Origin: Phycisphaeraceae bacterium
Lineage (GTDB): Bacteria > Planctomycetota > Phycisphaerae > Phycisphaerales > Phycisphaeraceae
Direction: 5' to 3'
NCBI GenBank assembly: GCA_028280965.1
Contig: JANQKT010000087.1
Span: 41,282 to 105,281 of the forward strand
DNA length: 64,000 nt
Each line of letters opens with the position of its first letter. Positions within the stretch are counted from its first letter, which is position 1. Shown in pieces: positions 1 through 8,315 of the stretch. Below the pieces are notes generated by a model. The model was not told where the DNA came from. It ran no database searches and saw only the letters and a program-made list of their open reading frames with translations. A program made the position numbers and the translations under genes.

Positions 1-1914
1 GCCGCCGCCGTTGACATCCATGATACCGGCGTCGTTGAAGGCCCAGGTGTCGTTGGGGTTGTCGAGGTTGACGTTGAGCTGGCCGCCGATGTTCGCGTTG
101 ATCGTCATAACGGTCGTGTCGAAGACCGGGAAGGCGACGGATCGGCCGTAGCTGTCCATCTGCGCGGCGTTGATATTCAAGGGCGCGTTCATGGTGAAGT
201 CGGGCGCGCTGAAGGCGATGACCAGGGCGCCGCCGCCGTCGAGCCCGACGGTCCCGCCGCTGAAGTTGAGCGTGGTTTCTTCGTTGACGATGCCGCCGTT
301 GAAGTGTATGTCGCCCGGCCCGTCGAACGTCGCGTTCGCGCCGCCGTTGACGCTGTTGAACGTCGAGAAGCCCTGGACGGCGAGGGTGGCGCCGTTGGAG
401 ACGTTGACGTCCGCGTCCGAGTTCCAGACCACGGGCGCAAAGATGACCGACGAGCCGGTGCCGGTGACGTTGACGTCCGCGTCGTTGGCGCCCGAGTCAG
501 CGCCGATGTGGATCGTGCTGCCCGAGACCGACGGGTCGGCGGCGCCGGAGTTGTTCAGGTTCAGCTGCCGGTCCATGACCCACACGTTGTCGGTCACGTT
601 CAGCTGCAGCCGGCCGCTGTTGAGGTTGAAGTAGCCGTCGAAGCGGTCGTTGCCCTCGAACGAGTCGAGGTTGAAGTCGGCCAGGGCGCCGTCCTCGATC
701 GTGATGACGTTGGTGGACGCCCCGCTGCCGTCGAAGTCCATGTCGGCGTCGTTGATCACCAGGGTGTTGCCGGCGGTGACGGTCATGCTCGCGTTCACGC
801 CGTTCATCTGGAAGTCGGTGCCGGCGTTGATCGTGGCGTCGTTGTTGAAGACGATCAGGCCCGAGTTGTTGATCGTCCCGCCGTCCGCGGTGAACGGCGC
901 ATCGAACTGGAGCGTGCCATCGCTATCGATGACGTTGATCGTCGTGGCCGCCCCGGCCATCGTGATCTCCCCGCCCTGGAGGTAGGCGACATCGGCGGGG
1001 ACGTCTGGGATAAAGAACGGCAGCGCCTGGCCGGGGATAAACCCGTTCTCAACATTCATCGTGCCGTCAAATGTCCAGGCATCCTCGATGTCGAGCGTCG
1101 AGTTGTGGCCAAGGTCGATCGTGCCGTCAAAGGCGTCGCTGAGTTCAACATCGATGTTGAGCGTCTGGTTGCGCTGGATATCGACCGCGCCCGAGCCGAG
1201 CACGCCGTCGAGGTCGATCCGCGCTTCGGTATCCTGGGCCTCGAGCGTCAGGGTCTGCGCTGCCGGGACCCCGCCGATGATGATGAACAGGTCGTTGACG
1301 TTGCCCGGCCGGATGACGCCGTCGTTGCTGAAGACCGTCGTGGCCGAGCCGAGCCCGTCGTTGTTGCGGATCGTGCCGTTGCCGAACAGCGTCCCGCCGG
1401 AATTGATATCGAACACGCCGACGTTGCCGAGGGCGGGGTCGTTGAACACCGTGCGGTTCGCGTTGGAGTAGGTCGCCCCGCTGTTGACCGTGATGTTGTA
1501 GGCCGCGACCGAGGTAAACGGCAGGGCCCCGATGTCGTCCTGCCCGGCGCGGAGGATGGTGCCGGCGCCCGACAGGCTGATCAAGCCGTTGACGTCAAGG
1601 AACTGGTCGGTGACATCGACCTGCATGCTGTTGGACATCGTCAGCGACAGGATCTCGTTGTCGATGGTCATATCGACGACATTGTTGGTGTTGAAGATCG
1701 CGTCGTCATCGGGGTCCGGCTCATCAGCGGGGGTCCAGTTGAAGACGTCGGTGTCCCACGGGTCGTTGCCCCCGATCCAGGTCCGGACGGCCGCGTCCGC
1801 GGGCATCGCCGACCCGATCGCGACCGCCGCCAGCCCGCCCAGGCCCAGCAGCCGGTTTCTACCCCCCGCCCACATCGATTCGATCAGTGCCCGTCGTGTG
1901 TATCCCTTTCCCAT
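1..1914 (-). CDS. Exported beta-helix, autotransporter-repeat-like protein (3' end beyond window)
   Basis: Reading the minus strand from the ATG at 1914 gives 638 codons without a stop up to the window edge, so the C-terminus is missing. The N-terminus has a basic region and then a hydrophobic signal segment (about residues 20-41, ending AMPADA). Next comes RTWIGGNDPW...NW, the opening seen in planctomycete autotransporter-associated repeat proteins. The rest is Asn/Asp/Gly/Thr-rich with recurring short beta-strand units (INSGGT, ITVNSGAT, LQFDAP), typical of a right-handed beta-helix, and Cys is absent from the stretch read. An AGAAAGG Shine-Dalgarno-like sequence lies about 11 nt upstream of the start. 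Role inferred: cell-surface or extracellular structural or adhesive protein. The missing end may carry a PEP-CTERM or other sorting signal. The plus-strand open frames across this region are shadows. Confidence 0.85.
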   Translation of the reverse strand, partial: MGKGYTRRALIESMWAGGRNRLLGLGGLAAVAIGSAMPADAAVRTWIGGNDPWDTDVFNWTPADEPDPDDDAIFNTNNVVDMTIDNEILSLTMSNSMQVDVTDQFLDVNGLISLSGAGTILRAGQDDIGALPFTSVAAYNITVNSGATYSNANRTVFNDPALGNVGVFDINSGGTLFGNGTIRNNDGLGSATTVFSNDGVIRPGNVNDLFIIIGGVPAAQTLTLEAQDTEARIDLDGVLGSGAVDIQRNQTLNIDVELSDAFDGTIDLGHNSTLDIEDAWTFDGTMNVENGFIPGQALPFFIPDVPADVAYLQGGEITMAGAATTINVIDSDGTLQFDAPFTADGGTINNSGLIVFNNDATINAGTDFQMNGVNASMTVTAGNTLVINDADMDFDGSGASTNVITIEDGALADFNLDSFEGNDRFDGYFNLNSGRLQLNVTDNVWVMDRQLNLNNSGAADPSVSGSTIHIGADSGANDADVNVTGTGSSVIFAPVVWNSDADVNVSNGATLAVQGFSTFNSVNGGANATFDGPGDIHFNGGIVNEETTLNFSGGTVGLDGGGALVIAFSAPDFTMNAPLNINAAQMDSYGRSVAFPVFDTTVMTINANIGGQLNVNLDNPNDTWAFNDAGIMDVNGGG

Positions 1915-2165
1915 GGCCAATACCCTTTCTAGGTGGCGGGGCGCACACCACGGCCGGGCCCAACACAGGCCGGCCGGGGGCGTGCCCCTTGTTGCAAGTC
2001 TCTCGTTGTCTGGGAACGGATACCCCGGCCGAACCCCGATCTTTCAGCGGTATGAGGATCCGTGCCGGGTTTCGGGGCCGATCTGCGTAAAATCCGGGCC
2101 TAAGATGAGTCGATCATGGGAACAGAGCCCGCTTGGCCGATGTTAGGCAGATGGAGACGCGAACC

Positions 2166-2849
2166 ATGAACAGCCTCGCAGCCCGATTGTTCTGCCTGTC
2201 AGCGGCCCTGGGTGGGCTCGCCGCCTGCTCCAACGACGCGACGCCCTATACCGATGAGGCCGCCGCGATCGACCCGGCGATGCAGCCGCAGACCGACACG
2301 ACACACCCCACCGCGACCGCCGACCCGCCGAGTGATGCCATGCCCGAGCCCGATGAGACCCCGAAGACCGACCCCCCGCCCGCGCCGCCCGAGAAGGTCG
2401 AGCTGACCGACGAGCAGTGGCGGTCGATCCTCAGCGACGAGGAGTTCTACGTCCTCCGCCGATCCGGCACCGAACGCCCGGGCACGCACAAGTACAACCA
2501 CCACCCCAAGGACAAGAAGGGCGCGTTCCACTGCGTCGGCTGCGGCAACAAGCTCTACGACGCCAAGCACAAGTTCCACTCCGGCTGCGGCTGGCCGAGC
2601 TTCAATCAGGAGGTCGAGCCCGGCGCCATCACCGAACACCGCGATGTCTCGCTGGGCATGGTCCGGCTCGAAATGCGCTGCGCCCGCTGCGACGGCCACC
2701 TCGGCCACATCTTCGAGGACGGCCACCTCTGGGACCAGGAGACCGGCCTGCGGCACTGTGTCAACGGCACCGCGCTGATCTTCATCCCCGAAGGCGAAGA
2801 CCCGCAGGACGTCATCCGCAAGCACCGCGAAGAGCACGCGCACCGGTAA
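2166..2849 (+). CDS. msrB: Lipoprotein methionine-R-sulfoxide reductase MsrB
   Basis: 227 aa. The ATG at 2166 is chosen because GGAG lies 9 nt upstream and the signal peptide then begins directly (MNSLAARLF...LGGLAAC, lipobox Cys21); an earlier in-frame ATG at 2133 would add a non-signal leader. A Pro/Thr/Asp-rich linker (about 25-75) is followed by a complete MsrB domain. It has both zinc CxxC pairs (HCVGCG and RCARCDGHLG), the SGCGWPSF motif and the catalytic Cys in RHCVNGTAL. MsrB reduces methionine-R-sulfoxide in proteins, usually with thioredoxin. The lipobox places this copy outside the cytoplasmic membrane, so it probably repairs envelope proteins. A TAAAAT hexamer at 2088-2093 could be its -10 box. 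Confidence 0.95.
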   Translation: MNSLAARLFCLSAALGGLAACSNDATPYTDEAAAIDPAMQPQTDTTHPTATADPPSDAMPEPDETPKTDPPPAPPEKVELTDEQWRSILSDEEFYVLRRSGTERPGTHKYNHHPKDKKGAFHCVGCGNKLYDAKHKFHSGCGWPSFNQEVEPGAITEHRDVSLGMVRLEMRCARCDGHLGHIFEDGHLWDQETGLRHCVNGTALIFIPEGEDPQDVIRKHREEHAHR

Positions 2850-2854
2850 TCCCC

Positions 2855-2934
2855 GTTTCACGGGTGACGCGCAGCGTCCCTTCGATCCCTTCAAGAGCCC
2901 GTGCAGGGGACGCTGCGCGTCACCCGCGAAGCGG
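2855..2934. repeat. Inverted repeat, family A (GACGCGCAGCGTCCC)
   Basis: Two 27-nt arms (2855-2881 and about 2908-2934) match as inverted copies with 2 mismatches and flank a 26-nt loop. The core GACGCGCAGCGTCCC returns at 62344-62408 and as a single arm at 25254-25284. It lies between msrB and the aminotransferase gene and could fold as a long hairpin. Confidence 0.85.
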
Positions 2935-3006
2935 CGTCTTCGACATTGACGCCGCCGCGGTCGATCTCTACTTTGGTGTGTTGAGAATTGCACCGAGGAA
3001 CCCGCC

Positions 3007-4146
3007 GTGAGCGCCACCACCCCTAAGCCCGCCCCGCCCAAGCTCGACGTCCCGCTGCTGGACCTCAAGACCCAGTACGCCGCGCTCAAGGGCGAGATCC
3101 TGCCCGTCGTCGAGCGCGTGCTCGACTCGCAGTACATGATCAACGGCCCGGAGGTCGGCGAGTTCGAGTGCCAGGCCGCGGGCTACTGCGGCGCGAAGTT
3201 CGCCGTCGGCTGCTCGTCCGGCACCGATGCGCTGATCCTTGCGCTCATGGCGCTCGGCCTCAAGCCCGGCGACGAGGTCATCACCACGCCGTTCACCTTC
3301 TTCGCCACTGTCGGCTCGATCCACCGCCAAGGGCTCAAGCCCGTCTTCGTGGACATCGACCCCGACACGTTCAACCTCGACACCGAGCAGCTCGAGGCCG
3401 CGGTCAACGAGAAGACCCGCGCGATCATGCCCGTGCACCTGTTCGGCCAGATGGCGGACATGGACACCGTCCTCGACGTCGCCGAGAAGCACGACCTGAA
3501 AGTCATCGAGGACGCCGCGCAGGCCATCGGCTCCAAGCAGAACGACGCCCCCGCCGGCTCGCTGGGCGACTGCGGGTGCTTCAGCTTCTTCCCCTCCAAA
3601 AACCTCGGCGGCGCCGGTGACGGCGGGCTTGTGACCACACAAGACGAAGAAACCTACGAACGCCTCAAGATGCTCCGCATGCACGGCGGCAAGAACCGCT
3701 ACTACCACGACGAGGTCGGCGGCAACTTCAGACTCGACACCCTCCAGGCCGCGTACCTCTCGGTCAAGCTCAAGCACCTGGACACCTGGCACGAAGGCCG
3801 CCGGAAGAACGCCGCGTTCTACGACGAAAGTTTGAAGGATGTCGCGCAGGTCAAAACGCCGGTGATCGCCGAGGGCAACCAGACGATCTACAACCAGTAC
3901 ACCCTGCGCGTCGAGCAGCGCGACGAGCTGCAGACTTACTTAAAAGAAGCCGGCATCGGCAGCGCGGTCTACTACCCGCTGTGCATGCACGAGCAGAAGT
4001 GCTTCGCCCATTTAGGCCAGGGCCCCGGCGACTTCCCCATCGCCGAGCAGGCCGCGGGCGAGGTCCTGTCGGTCCCGATCTACCCGGAGCTGAGTGAAGA
4101 ACAACTGACGCACGTGGTGGAGACGATCAAGCGATTCTACGCATAG
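3007..4146 (+). CDS. DegT/DnrJ/EryC1/StrS family PLP aminotransferase
   Basis: 379 aa with a GTG start preceded by GAGGA at about -10. Family features: SGTDALILAL near residue 65, DAAQAIGS near 175, and the PLP-lysine motif FFPSKNLGGAGDGG near 197. The N-terminal VPLLDLKTQY and the YNQYTLRV segment resemble WbpE/WlbC-type UDP-2-acetamido-2-deoxy-hexuluronate aminotransferases. These aminate a nucleotide-linked keto-sugar for surface polysaccharide or glycoprotein synthesis. No other sugar-nucleotide gene is adjacent, so the exact substrate is not established. Length is normal for the family. Confidence 0.92.
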   Translation: MSATTPKPAPPKLDVPLLDLKTQYAALKGEILPVVERVLDSQYMINGPEVGEFECQAAGYCGAKFAVGCSSGTDALILALMALGLKPGDEVITTPFTFFATVGSIHRQGLKPVFVDIDPDTFNLDTEQLEAAVNEKTRAIMPVHLFGQMADMDTVLDVAEKHDLKVIEDAAQAIGSKQNDAPAGSLGDCGCFSFFPSKNLGGAGDGGLVTTQDEETYERLKMLRMHGGKNRYYHDEVGGNFRLDTLQAAYLSVKLKHLDTWHEGRRKNAAFYDESLKDVAQVKTPVIAEGNQTIYNQYTLRVEQRDELQTYLKEAGIGSAVYYPLCMHEQKCFAHLGQGPGDFPIAEQAAGEVLSVPIYPELSEEQLTHVVETIKRFYA

Positions 4147-4156
4147 ATAAGTAGCT

Positions 4157-4236
4157 ACAGCCGCGACGCTACGCGTCGCCGGCAAAGCATGACAAGTCCA
4201 TCACGATTCCCCGGCGACGCGTAGCGTCGCGGCTGT
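4157..4236. repeat. Perfect inverted repeat, family A' (AGCCGCGACGCTACGCG)
   Basis: Arms 4157-4182 and 4211-4236 are perfect 26-bp inverted copies around a 28-nt loop. Related copies lie at 41113-41198 and 54591-54672; the 54.6-kb copy shares the loop start GGCAAAGCA. Confidence 0.95.
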
Positions 4237-4304
4237 AACGAAACAGGTTAATTACTTGACTTGCAAGCCTCCCCTTTCGACAATGGTTTGAAAGGGAGCT
4301 TTCG

Positions 4305-4535
4305 ATGAACCCACGCATGCTGCACGACGAGTTGAACGTCCGCCCGTTCCATCCGATTACGGTGGTCACGAGCGCCGGCGACCGCTATACCATCAAACAC
4401 CCCGAGCGTGCGGTGCCCGCGCCGGATCAACTCTACATCTTCGAGCGCCCGGGCACGGACGAGATCATCAAGCCGATCCGTGTGAGCTACAACCACATCG
4501 TCGCGATCGAGCCGCTGACCGATGCGGCGGCGTGA
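4305..4535 (+). CDS. Small conserved hypothetical protein
   Basis: 76 aa starting MNPRMLHDEL, with GGGAG 8 nt upstream of the ATG. No signal peptide or membrane segment is visible. It is compact, with alternating beta-rich stretches (ITVVTSAGDRYTI, LYIFERPG, IVAIEPL), and resembles small planctomycete proteins of unknown function. Its stop overlaps the annotated GTG start of the next frame (GTGA), although that neighbour has very different base composition. I do not assign a function. Confidence 0.75.
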   Translation: MNPRMLHDELNVRPFHPITVVTSAGDRYTIKHPERAVPAPDQLYIFERPGTDEIIKPIRVSYNHIVAIEPLTDAAA

Positions 4536-4609
4536 CTAACAGCATTGGTGCAATCAGTAACACAGTATTGTGCTTGGCCTATATCGTCGGCAACCATGAT
4601 TGGGCAGCC

Positions 4610-5155
4610 ATGAGTTTGGGATACATTTTCAACTGTCGGTACTGTGGGGATCAAGTGAATACGAAGTCCCTGTCAGATTCACAGCATGGATCAGTATCTA
4701 GGCATTTAGATTACTTGTGTGATAAATGCCGGCAGATAAATGCAATTGAATATGCACTCAGGAAGAATGAAGAAGTAAAGTTTGAACCCTTTCAGTTTCC
4801 TGTGGTCAAACTTAGCGGTCAAATTGATGAACTGTTAAAGATTAAGCTGGCAACAGAAGGGTTCTTTAGCAGATCCGCAAGGCGCGAAATTTCTGAAACG
4901 CTTAAGCGATTGCGTATTGAGATCGAATCCATCAGGAACTTGCCGGATGAAGAGCAAAGTACTCAGTTGAGACAGCTGTTGAGTTATTCAACAGCTGCTA
5001 GACACAAAGCGTTGGCTGATGGCGCTAACTCCTACAAGCATCCGAAATGGGCTTCGGCCGCAGCTAGTGAAAGTTGGCTGATCGAATTATTGACTGTCGA
5101 TTCAGTTTCTCTAGCTCAAGTTGAGATATTGATAGCTGACCTAATCAACCGTTGA
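4610..5155 (+). CDS. AT-rich orphan zinc-finger-like protein
   Basis: The open frame begins at a GTG (4532) overlapping the previous stop. The ATG at 4610 is preferred because the protein then begins MSLGYIFNCRYCG. Two Cys pairs, CRYCG near residue 8 and CDKC near 36, could bind one zinc. The remainder (about 140 aa) is helical and polar, with no signal or membrane segment. Base composition is visibly AT-richer than every neighbour, and codon use is relaxed (AAA, TTA, AGA), so recent acquisition is likely. Function unknown; it has the appearance of a cargo gene. Confidence 0.65.
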   Translation: MSLGYIFNCRYCGDQVNTKSLSDSQHGSVSRHLDYLCDKCRQINAIEYALRKNEEVKFEPFQFPVVKLSGQIDELLKIKLATEGFFSRSARREISETLKRLRIEIESIRNLPDEEQSTQLRQLLSYSTAARHKALADGANSYKHPKWASAAASESWLIELLTVDSVSLAQVEILIADLINR

Positions 5156-5160
5156 CGGAT

Positions 5161-6054
5161 TCAAACCCCCGCGCCGTCCAGCACGCCGGTCTGTTGCAGC
5201 AGCGCTTCGAGTTTTGTCGCTAGATCATCCGGCAGCTCGGTCAGGGGCAGGCGGACCGCGCCGGTGTCGACGCCGGTCATCTTCATGGCGGCCTTGATCG
5301 GGATCGGGTTGGTGCTCAGGGTCAAGAGGCCCTTGCACAGGTGGAACAGCTCGTGGTGCAGCGCGCGGGCCGCCGGGAGATCGTTCGATGCGGCTGCATC
5401 AACCAAAGCCTTGACCTTCGCGGGCAGGAGGTTGGACAGCACGCTGACGACGCCGACGGCGCCGACGGACATCATCGGCAGCGTCAGGCCGTCATCGCCG
5501 GACAAGAGCGGGATGTCGCAGATGTTGGCGACGGCGGAGGTCATGTCGAGGTTGCCGGTCGCGTCCTTCAAAGCAATGATCATGTCGTGTTCGTAGAGCC
5601 GCGCGACGGTCTCGGGGGACATCGTCACGTTCGTCCGGCCGGGGATGTTGTAGAGCACGATCGGCAGGCCGACCTCGTCCGCGACGGTCATGAAGTGGCG
5701 GTACAGGCCTTCCTGCGTCGGCTTGTTGTAGTAGGGGTTGACCATGAGCGCGGCGTCGGCGCCGACGGCCTTGGCGTGCTTGGTGGTGAACAAAGCCTCG
5801 GCGGTGTTGTTGCTGCCCGTGCCCGCGATGACCTGCACCTTGCTGTCCGCGGCCTCGGCGACGGCGGTGATGATCTTGTTGTGCTCGTCGTGCGTGACGG
5901 TCGGCGACTCGCCGGTCGTGCCGACGGGGACGACGCCGTCGATGCCCTGCTCGACCTGGAAGCGGACGTTGGCCTTCAGCCGGTCGTAGTCAACGGCCGA
6001 GCCGTCGGCGATGAAGGGTGTGACGAGGGCGGTGTAGGCGCCGGCGATGTGCAT
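5161..6054 (-). CDS. dapA: 4-hydroxy-tetrahydrodipicolinate synthase
   Basis: 297 aa, full length. It condenses pyruvate with aspartate semialdehyde, the first committed step to diaminopimelate and lysine. Family residues are visible: VGTTGESPTV (about 44-53), Tyr135 in YNIPGR, and the Schiff-base Lys163 in IIALKDATGN. GGAG lies about 9 nt before the ATG, and TACAAT sits upstream as a possible -10 box, so this mRNA has a leader. Diaminopimelate supply fits the DNPR-type murE at 57.4 kb. Confidence 0.97.
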   Translation of the reverse strand: MHIAGAYTALVTPFIADGSAVDYDRLKANVRFQVEQGIDGVVPVGTTGESPTVTHDEHNKIITAVAEAADSKVQVIAGTGSNNTAEALFTTKHAKAVGADAALMVNPYYNKPTQEGLYRHFMTVADEVGLPIVLYNIPGRTNVTMSPETVARLYEHDMIIALKDATGNLDMTSAVANICDIPLLSGDDGLTLPMMSVGAVGVVSVLSNLLPAKVKALVDAAASNDLPAARALHHELFHLCKGLLTLSTNPIPIKAAMKMTGVDTGAVRLPLTELPDDLATKLEALLQQTGVLDGAGV

Positions 6055-6126
6055 GGTTGGGCTCCGGTAAAGCGTGAATCAACATTGTATGGGCAAGCGA
6101 TAACGAGCAACAAAACCTGTGGAGGT

Positions 6127-6163
6127 TCGGTACCCTCCCCCTGCCCCTCCCTCAAGGGAAAGG
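6127..6163. repeat. Single copy of a CCCTCCCCC...CCCTCAAGGGAAAGGAG repeat
   Basis: A short C-rich then G-rich element in the dapA upstream region. A close relative lies inside the murF coding sequence at 57116-57150. It also resembles the larger CTCCCTCTCCC inverted repeat at 53441-53575. Confidence 0.6.
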
Positions 6164-6186
6164 AGTTGATTCAATAGTGCTTGGTC

Positions 6187-6699
6187 TCAGCCCGACCGCA
6201 GCGCGAGGATGAGCTCGACCTTGCCGACGTGCTCACCCAATTGCTCGGCGATGTCGCCGGGGCCGATGCCCTGGTCGGCGAGGGCGTACACCTCGCGGGT
6301 CAGGGGGTCGGCCTGGTCCGGCGGGCGCTGGGGGGTGATGAGCTCGGCGTGCTCGTCCGGCGGGAGGGACGCGGACACGGCCGAGCGGGCCGGGGCCTGG
6401 TCGGCTTGTTGGCCGAGCGCTTCGAGCCTGGCGATGCGCTCGTCGGCGTCGCGTACGGCCTTCTCGATGCGGACGACTTTGGCGTCCAGCTGCGAGCCGA
6501 GGTCCTTGGCCATGCGGTTGATGTCCACCATGAGCGCCTCGAGCTCGTCGCGGACGCCCTGCTTCTGCCGGGCGCGCTCGACGTGGTCGCGGGCGGTCGC
6601 CTGGGTCGCGGCGGACTTGTTGCGGCTGCGGCCCAGCGAGAACATCGCGGCGATGATGAACAGGATGCCCAGGACCAAGAGGCCGTATTCCCAATCCAT
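6187..6699 (-). CDS. Small single-span membrane protein with coiled coil and DUF2802-like C-terminus
   Basis: 170 aa. One N-terminal membrane helix (about 4-22, YGLLVLGILFIIAAMF) is followed by a charged coiled-coil region (about 40-95), a Pro-rich linker and a C-terminal helix-turn-helix-like segment (VYALADQGIGPGDIA...VELILALR). That ending resembles DUF2802-type proteins found near flagellar or chemotaxis genes, but no such genes are near. The ATG overlaps the stop of the upstream LarC-like gene by one base (TGATG), so translational coupling is likely. Function unknown. Confidence 0.75.
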   Translation of the reverse strand: MDWEYGLLVLGILFIIAAMFSLGRSRNKSAATQATARDHVERARQKQGVRDELEALMVDINRMAKDLGSQLDAKVVRIEKAVRDADERIARLEALGQQADQAPARSAVSASLPPDEHAELITPQRPPDQADPLTREVYALADQGIGPGDIAEQLGEHVGKVELILALRSG

Positions 6700-7202
6700 C
6701 AGCCGGCCCCCCCCTCGGTTTGCCGCAGCTCATCGAGCAGCGCGTCGGCGGCGGCCTGGGCGGCGCGCTGCGCCTCGGGCAGCGGCACATTGGCCTGCTT
6801 TGCCAGCGCTTGAACCGATGCGTGCTCGGGCTTGACCGTGAGCGTTTGCCCGTTGAGCGAGCCGGCCTTGAGCTGGACATCGCCCAAACGCGTCGGCCGG
6901 TCGTGCCAGGCGCGGTCGAGCACGACGCGGTCCCACGCGCGGACACGCACGCCGAAGCTGCCGGTCAGGCGCAGCATCTGCTCGGCCAGCACAGCACGGT
7001 CGGCTTCGCTGACCAGTGCGCTGAGCATGACCGCCGGGCGGCCTTTTTTCATCGTGATCGGCGTGGCCCAGGCGTCGAGCGCGCCGCGTTCGAGCAGCTC
7101 ACTGATCGCGTGCCCGGTGAGTTCGCCGGTCGTGTCGTCGAGGTTGACCACCAGCTCGACCACGGCTTGCGGGGCGTGCGGGCTGTCGTTGGGCGTCGCC
7201 AT
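6699..7202 (-). CDS. Stand-alone LarC C-terminal-like domain (DUF111)
   Basis: 167 aa. ELVVNLDDTTGELTGH, GALDAWATPITMKKGRP and AVMLSALV match the C-terminal half of LarC, the nickel-insertion protein that helps build the NPN cofactor of lactate racemase. The N-terminal half is absent, as are larB and larE in the window. The protein begins at an ATG only 6 nt after a TAGAAT hexamer, so it is not a 3' fragment of a longer frame. The C-terminal 60 residues (helical, Ala-rich) are not LarC-like. It may be a CTP- or metal-binding domain put to another use; nickel chemistry is not proven. Confidence 0.75.
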   Translation of the reverse strand: MATPNDSPHAPQAVVELVVNLDDTTGELTGHAISELLERGALDAWATPITMKKGRPAVMLSALVSEADRAVLAEQMLRLTGSFGVRVRAWDRVVLDRAWHDRPTRLGDVQLKAGSLNGQTLTVKPEHASVQALAKQANVPLPEAQRAAQAAADALLDELRQTEGGAG

Positions 7203-7208
7203 CGCATG

Positions 7209-7214
7209 ATTCTA
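7209..7214 (-). promoter_or_regulatory. -10-like TAGAAT, 6 nt before the LarC-like start
   Basis: TAGAAT is followed by CATGCG and then the ATG at 7202. Transcription would begin at or next to the start codon, giving a leaderless mRNA. No clear -35 box is visible. Confidence 0.55.
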
Positions 7215-7244
7215 GCGGGAAGCGGGCGGATGCAGGCGCACCGG

Positions 7245-7250
7245 TACAAT
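7245..7250 (+). promoter_or_regulatory. -10-like TACAAT, 6 nt before the tilS GTG
   Basis: TACAAT, then CGCCTT, then GTG at 7257. Together with the divergent element at 7209-7214 it makes back-to-back leaderless promoters within 42 bp. Confidence 0.55.
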
Positions 7251-7256
7251 CGCCTT

Positions 7257-8288
7257 GTGGCCACCAACCCCGACAGCCCGAACTACCACCCGCTGGTCCG
7301 GCGGGTCGCGCGGGCGCTGCGGCAGCGCTGCCGTGTCCGCGCGGGTTCGACGGTCGTCATCGGGTGCAGCGGCGGCGCGGACTCGGTCGCGCTGGTGCGT
7401 GCGATGGCGATGCTCGCTGGGCGCAGGCGTTGGCGGCTCAGGCTTGTTGTCGGGCATGTCCAGCACCACCTGCGCGACGAAGACGCCGAGGCGGACGCGG
7501 CCTTTGTCGCCAGGCTGGCCGGCGGGCTGGGGCTGGGCTACGAACGGCGGGACATCCACCCGGTCGAGCAATCCGGCAACCTCGAAGCGGCGGCACGGAA
7601 GCAGCGCTACCACGCGCTCGCCGACATCGCGCTGAAGCGCGGCGCTGCACATGTCGCCACCGCGCACCATGCGGACGACCAGCTCGAGACGCTGCTCATG
7701 CGTTTGATCCGCGGGGCGGGCACGAAGGGCCTGCGCGGGATCGCCTGGCGTCGGCGGCTGCGCACCGCGGATGAGAACGCGCGCGTCTACGCCGTCCGCC
7801 CGATGCTCGAGGTCGAACGCGACCAGGCGCTCGACCTGTTGAACGCGCTCGGTCAGCCCTGGCGGGAGGACGCGACCAACGCCGACACGACCCGCGACCG
7901 CGCCCGGCTGCGGCACGAGGTCATCCCGGTCATCAAAGCGATCCGCGGCGACGTCGCTGGCAAGGCCGTCGCGCTGGGCGAGCAGTTCGGTCACCTGCAC
8001 CAACTCGTTGAACAGCAGGTCGCCGCTGAATCGACCGGCGAAGCGCTGGACACGATCGACCGCGAGCGTGCCCGGTCGCTGAACCCGATCGTGCTGACGC
8101 AGATGCTCCGGCGGGACCTGATCCACGCGGGCGTCCCGGCCGACCGCGTCCCCGGCCACGCGCTGCACCCGGTCATCGAAGCGGTCCGCGACCGCGTGGG
8201 CGGCGTCCGGCGGTTTGAGTTCGCCGAAGGGATCCGGATCGAGGTCGACCGGTTTCGTGTCCGCGTGTTAAAAGCCACAAGAACGTAG
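7257..8288 (+). CDS. tilS: tRNA(Ile)-lysidine synthetase
   Basis: 343 aa from the GTG at 7257. It converts C34 of the CAU-anticodon tRNA-Ile to lysidine, so that the tRNA reads AUA. The PP-loop motif GCSGGADS is at about residues 37-43. HVQHHLR, ATAHHADDQLETLLMRL and RGAGTKGLRGI follow as in TilS, then RPML and the WREDATNADTTRDRARLRHE segment. The C-terminal substrate-binding part is shorter than in Escherichia coli. The GTG is chosen because TACAAT lies exactly 6 nt upstream; an in-frame ATG at 7230 is the alternative and would add nine residues. Confidence 0.93.
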   Translation: MATNPDSPNYHPLVRRVARALRQRCRVRAGSTVVIGCSGGADSVALVRAMAMLAGRRRWRLRLVVGHVQHHLRDEDAEADAAFVARLAGGLGLGYERRDIHPVEQSGNLEAAARKQRYHALADIALKRGAAHVATAHHADDQLETLLMRLIRGAGTKGLRGIAWRRRLRTADENARVYAVRPMLEVERDQALDLLNALGQPWREDATNADTTRDRARLRHEVIPVIKAIRGDVAGKAVALGEQFGHLHQLVEQQVAAESTGEALDTIDRERARSLNPIVLTQMLRRDLIHAGVPADRVPGHALHPVIEAVRDRVGGVRRFEFAEGIRIEVDRFRVRVLKATRT

Positions 8289-8315
8289 CAGGCCGCCTCT
8301 GTTTGTTTCGCCGGG

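Noticed and set aside
304-1932. Long plus-strand open frame opposite the beta-helix gene
   Set aside because: Arg/Val/Asp-rich low-complexity translation typical of the antisense of a GC-rich gene; the minus strand gives a clear signal peptide and beta-helix protein.
6720-7256. Longer N-terminus for tilS
   Set aside because: The extra 179 codons are antisense to the LarC-like gene and lack any TilS homology.
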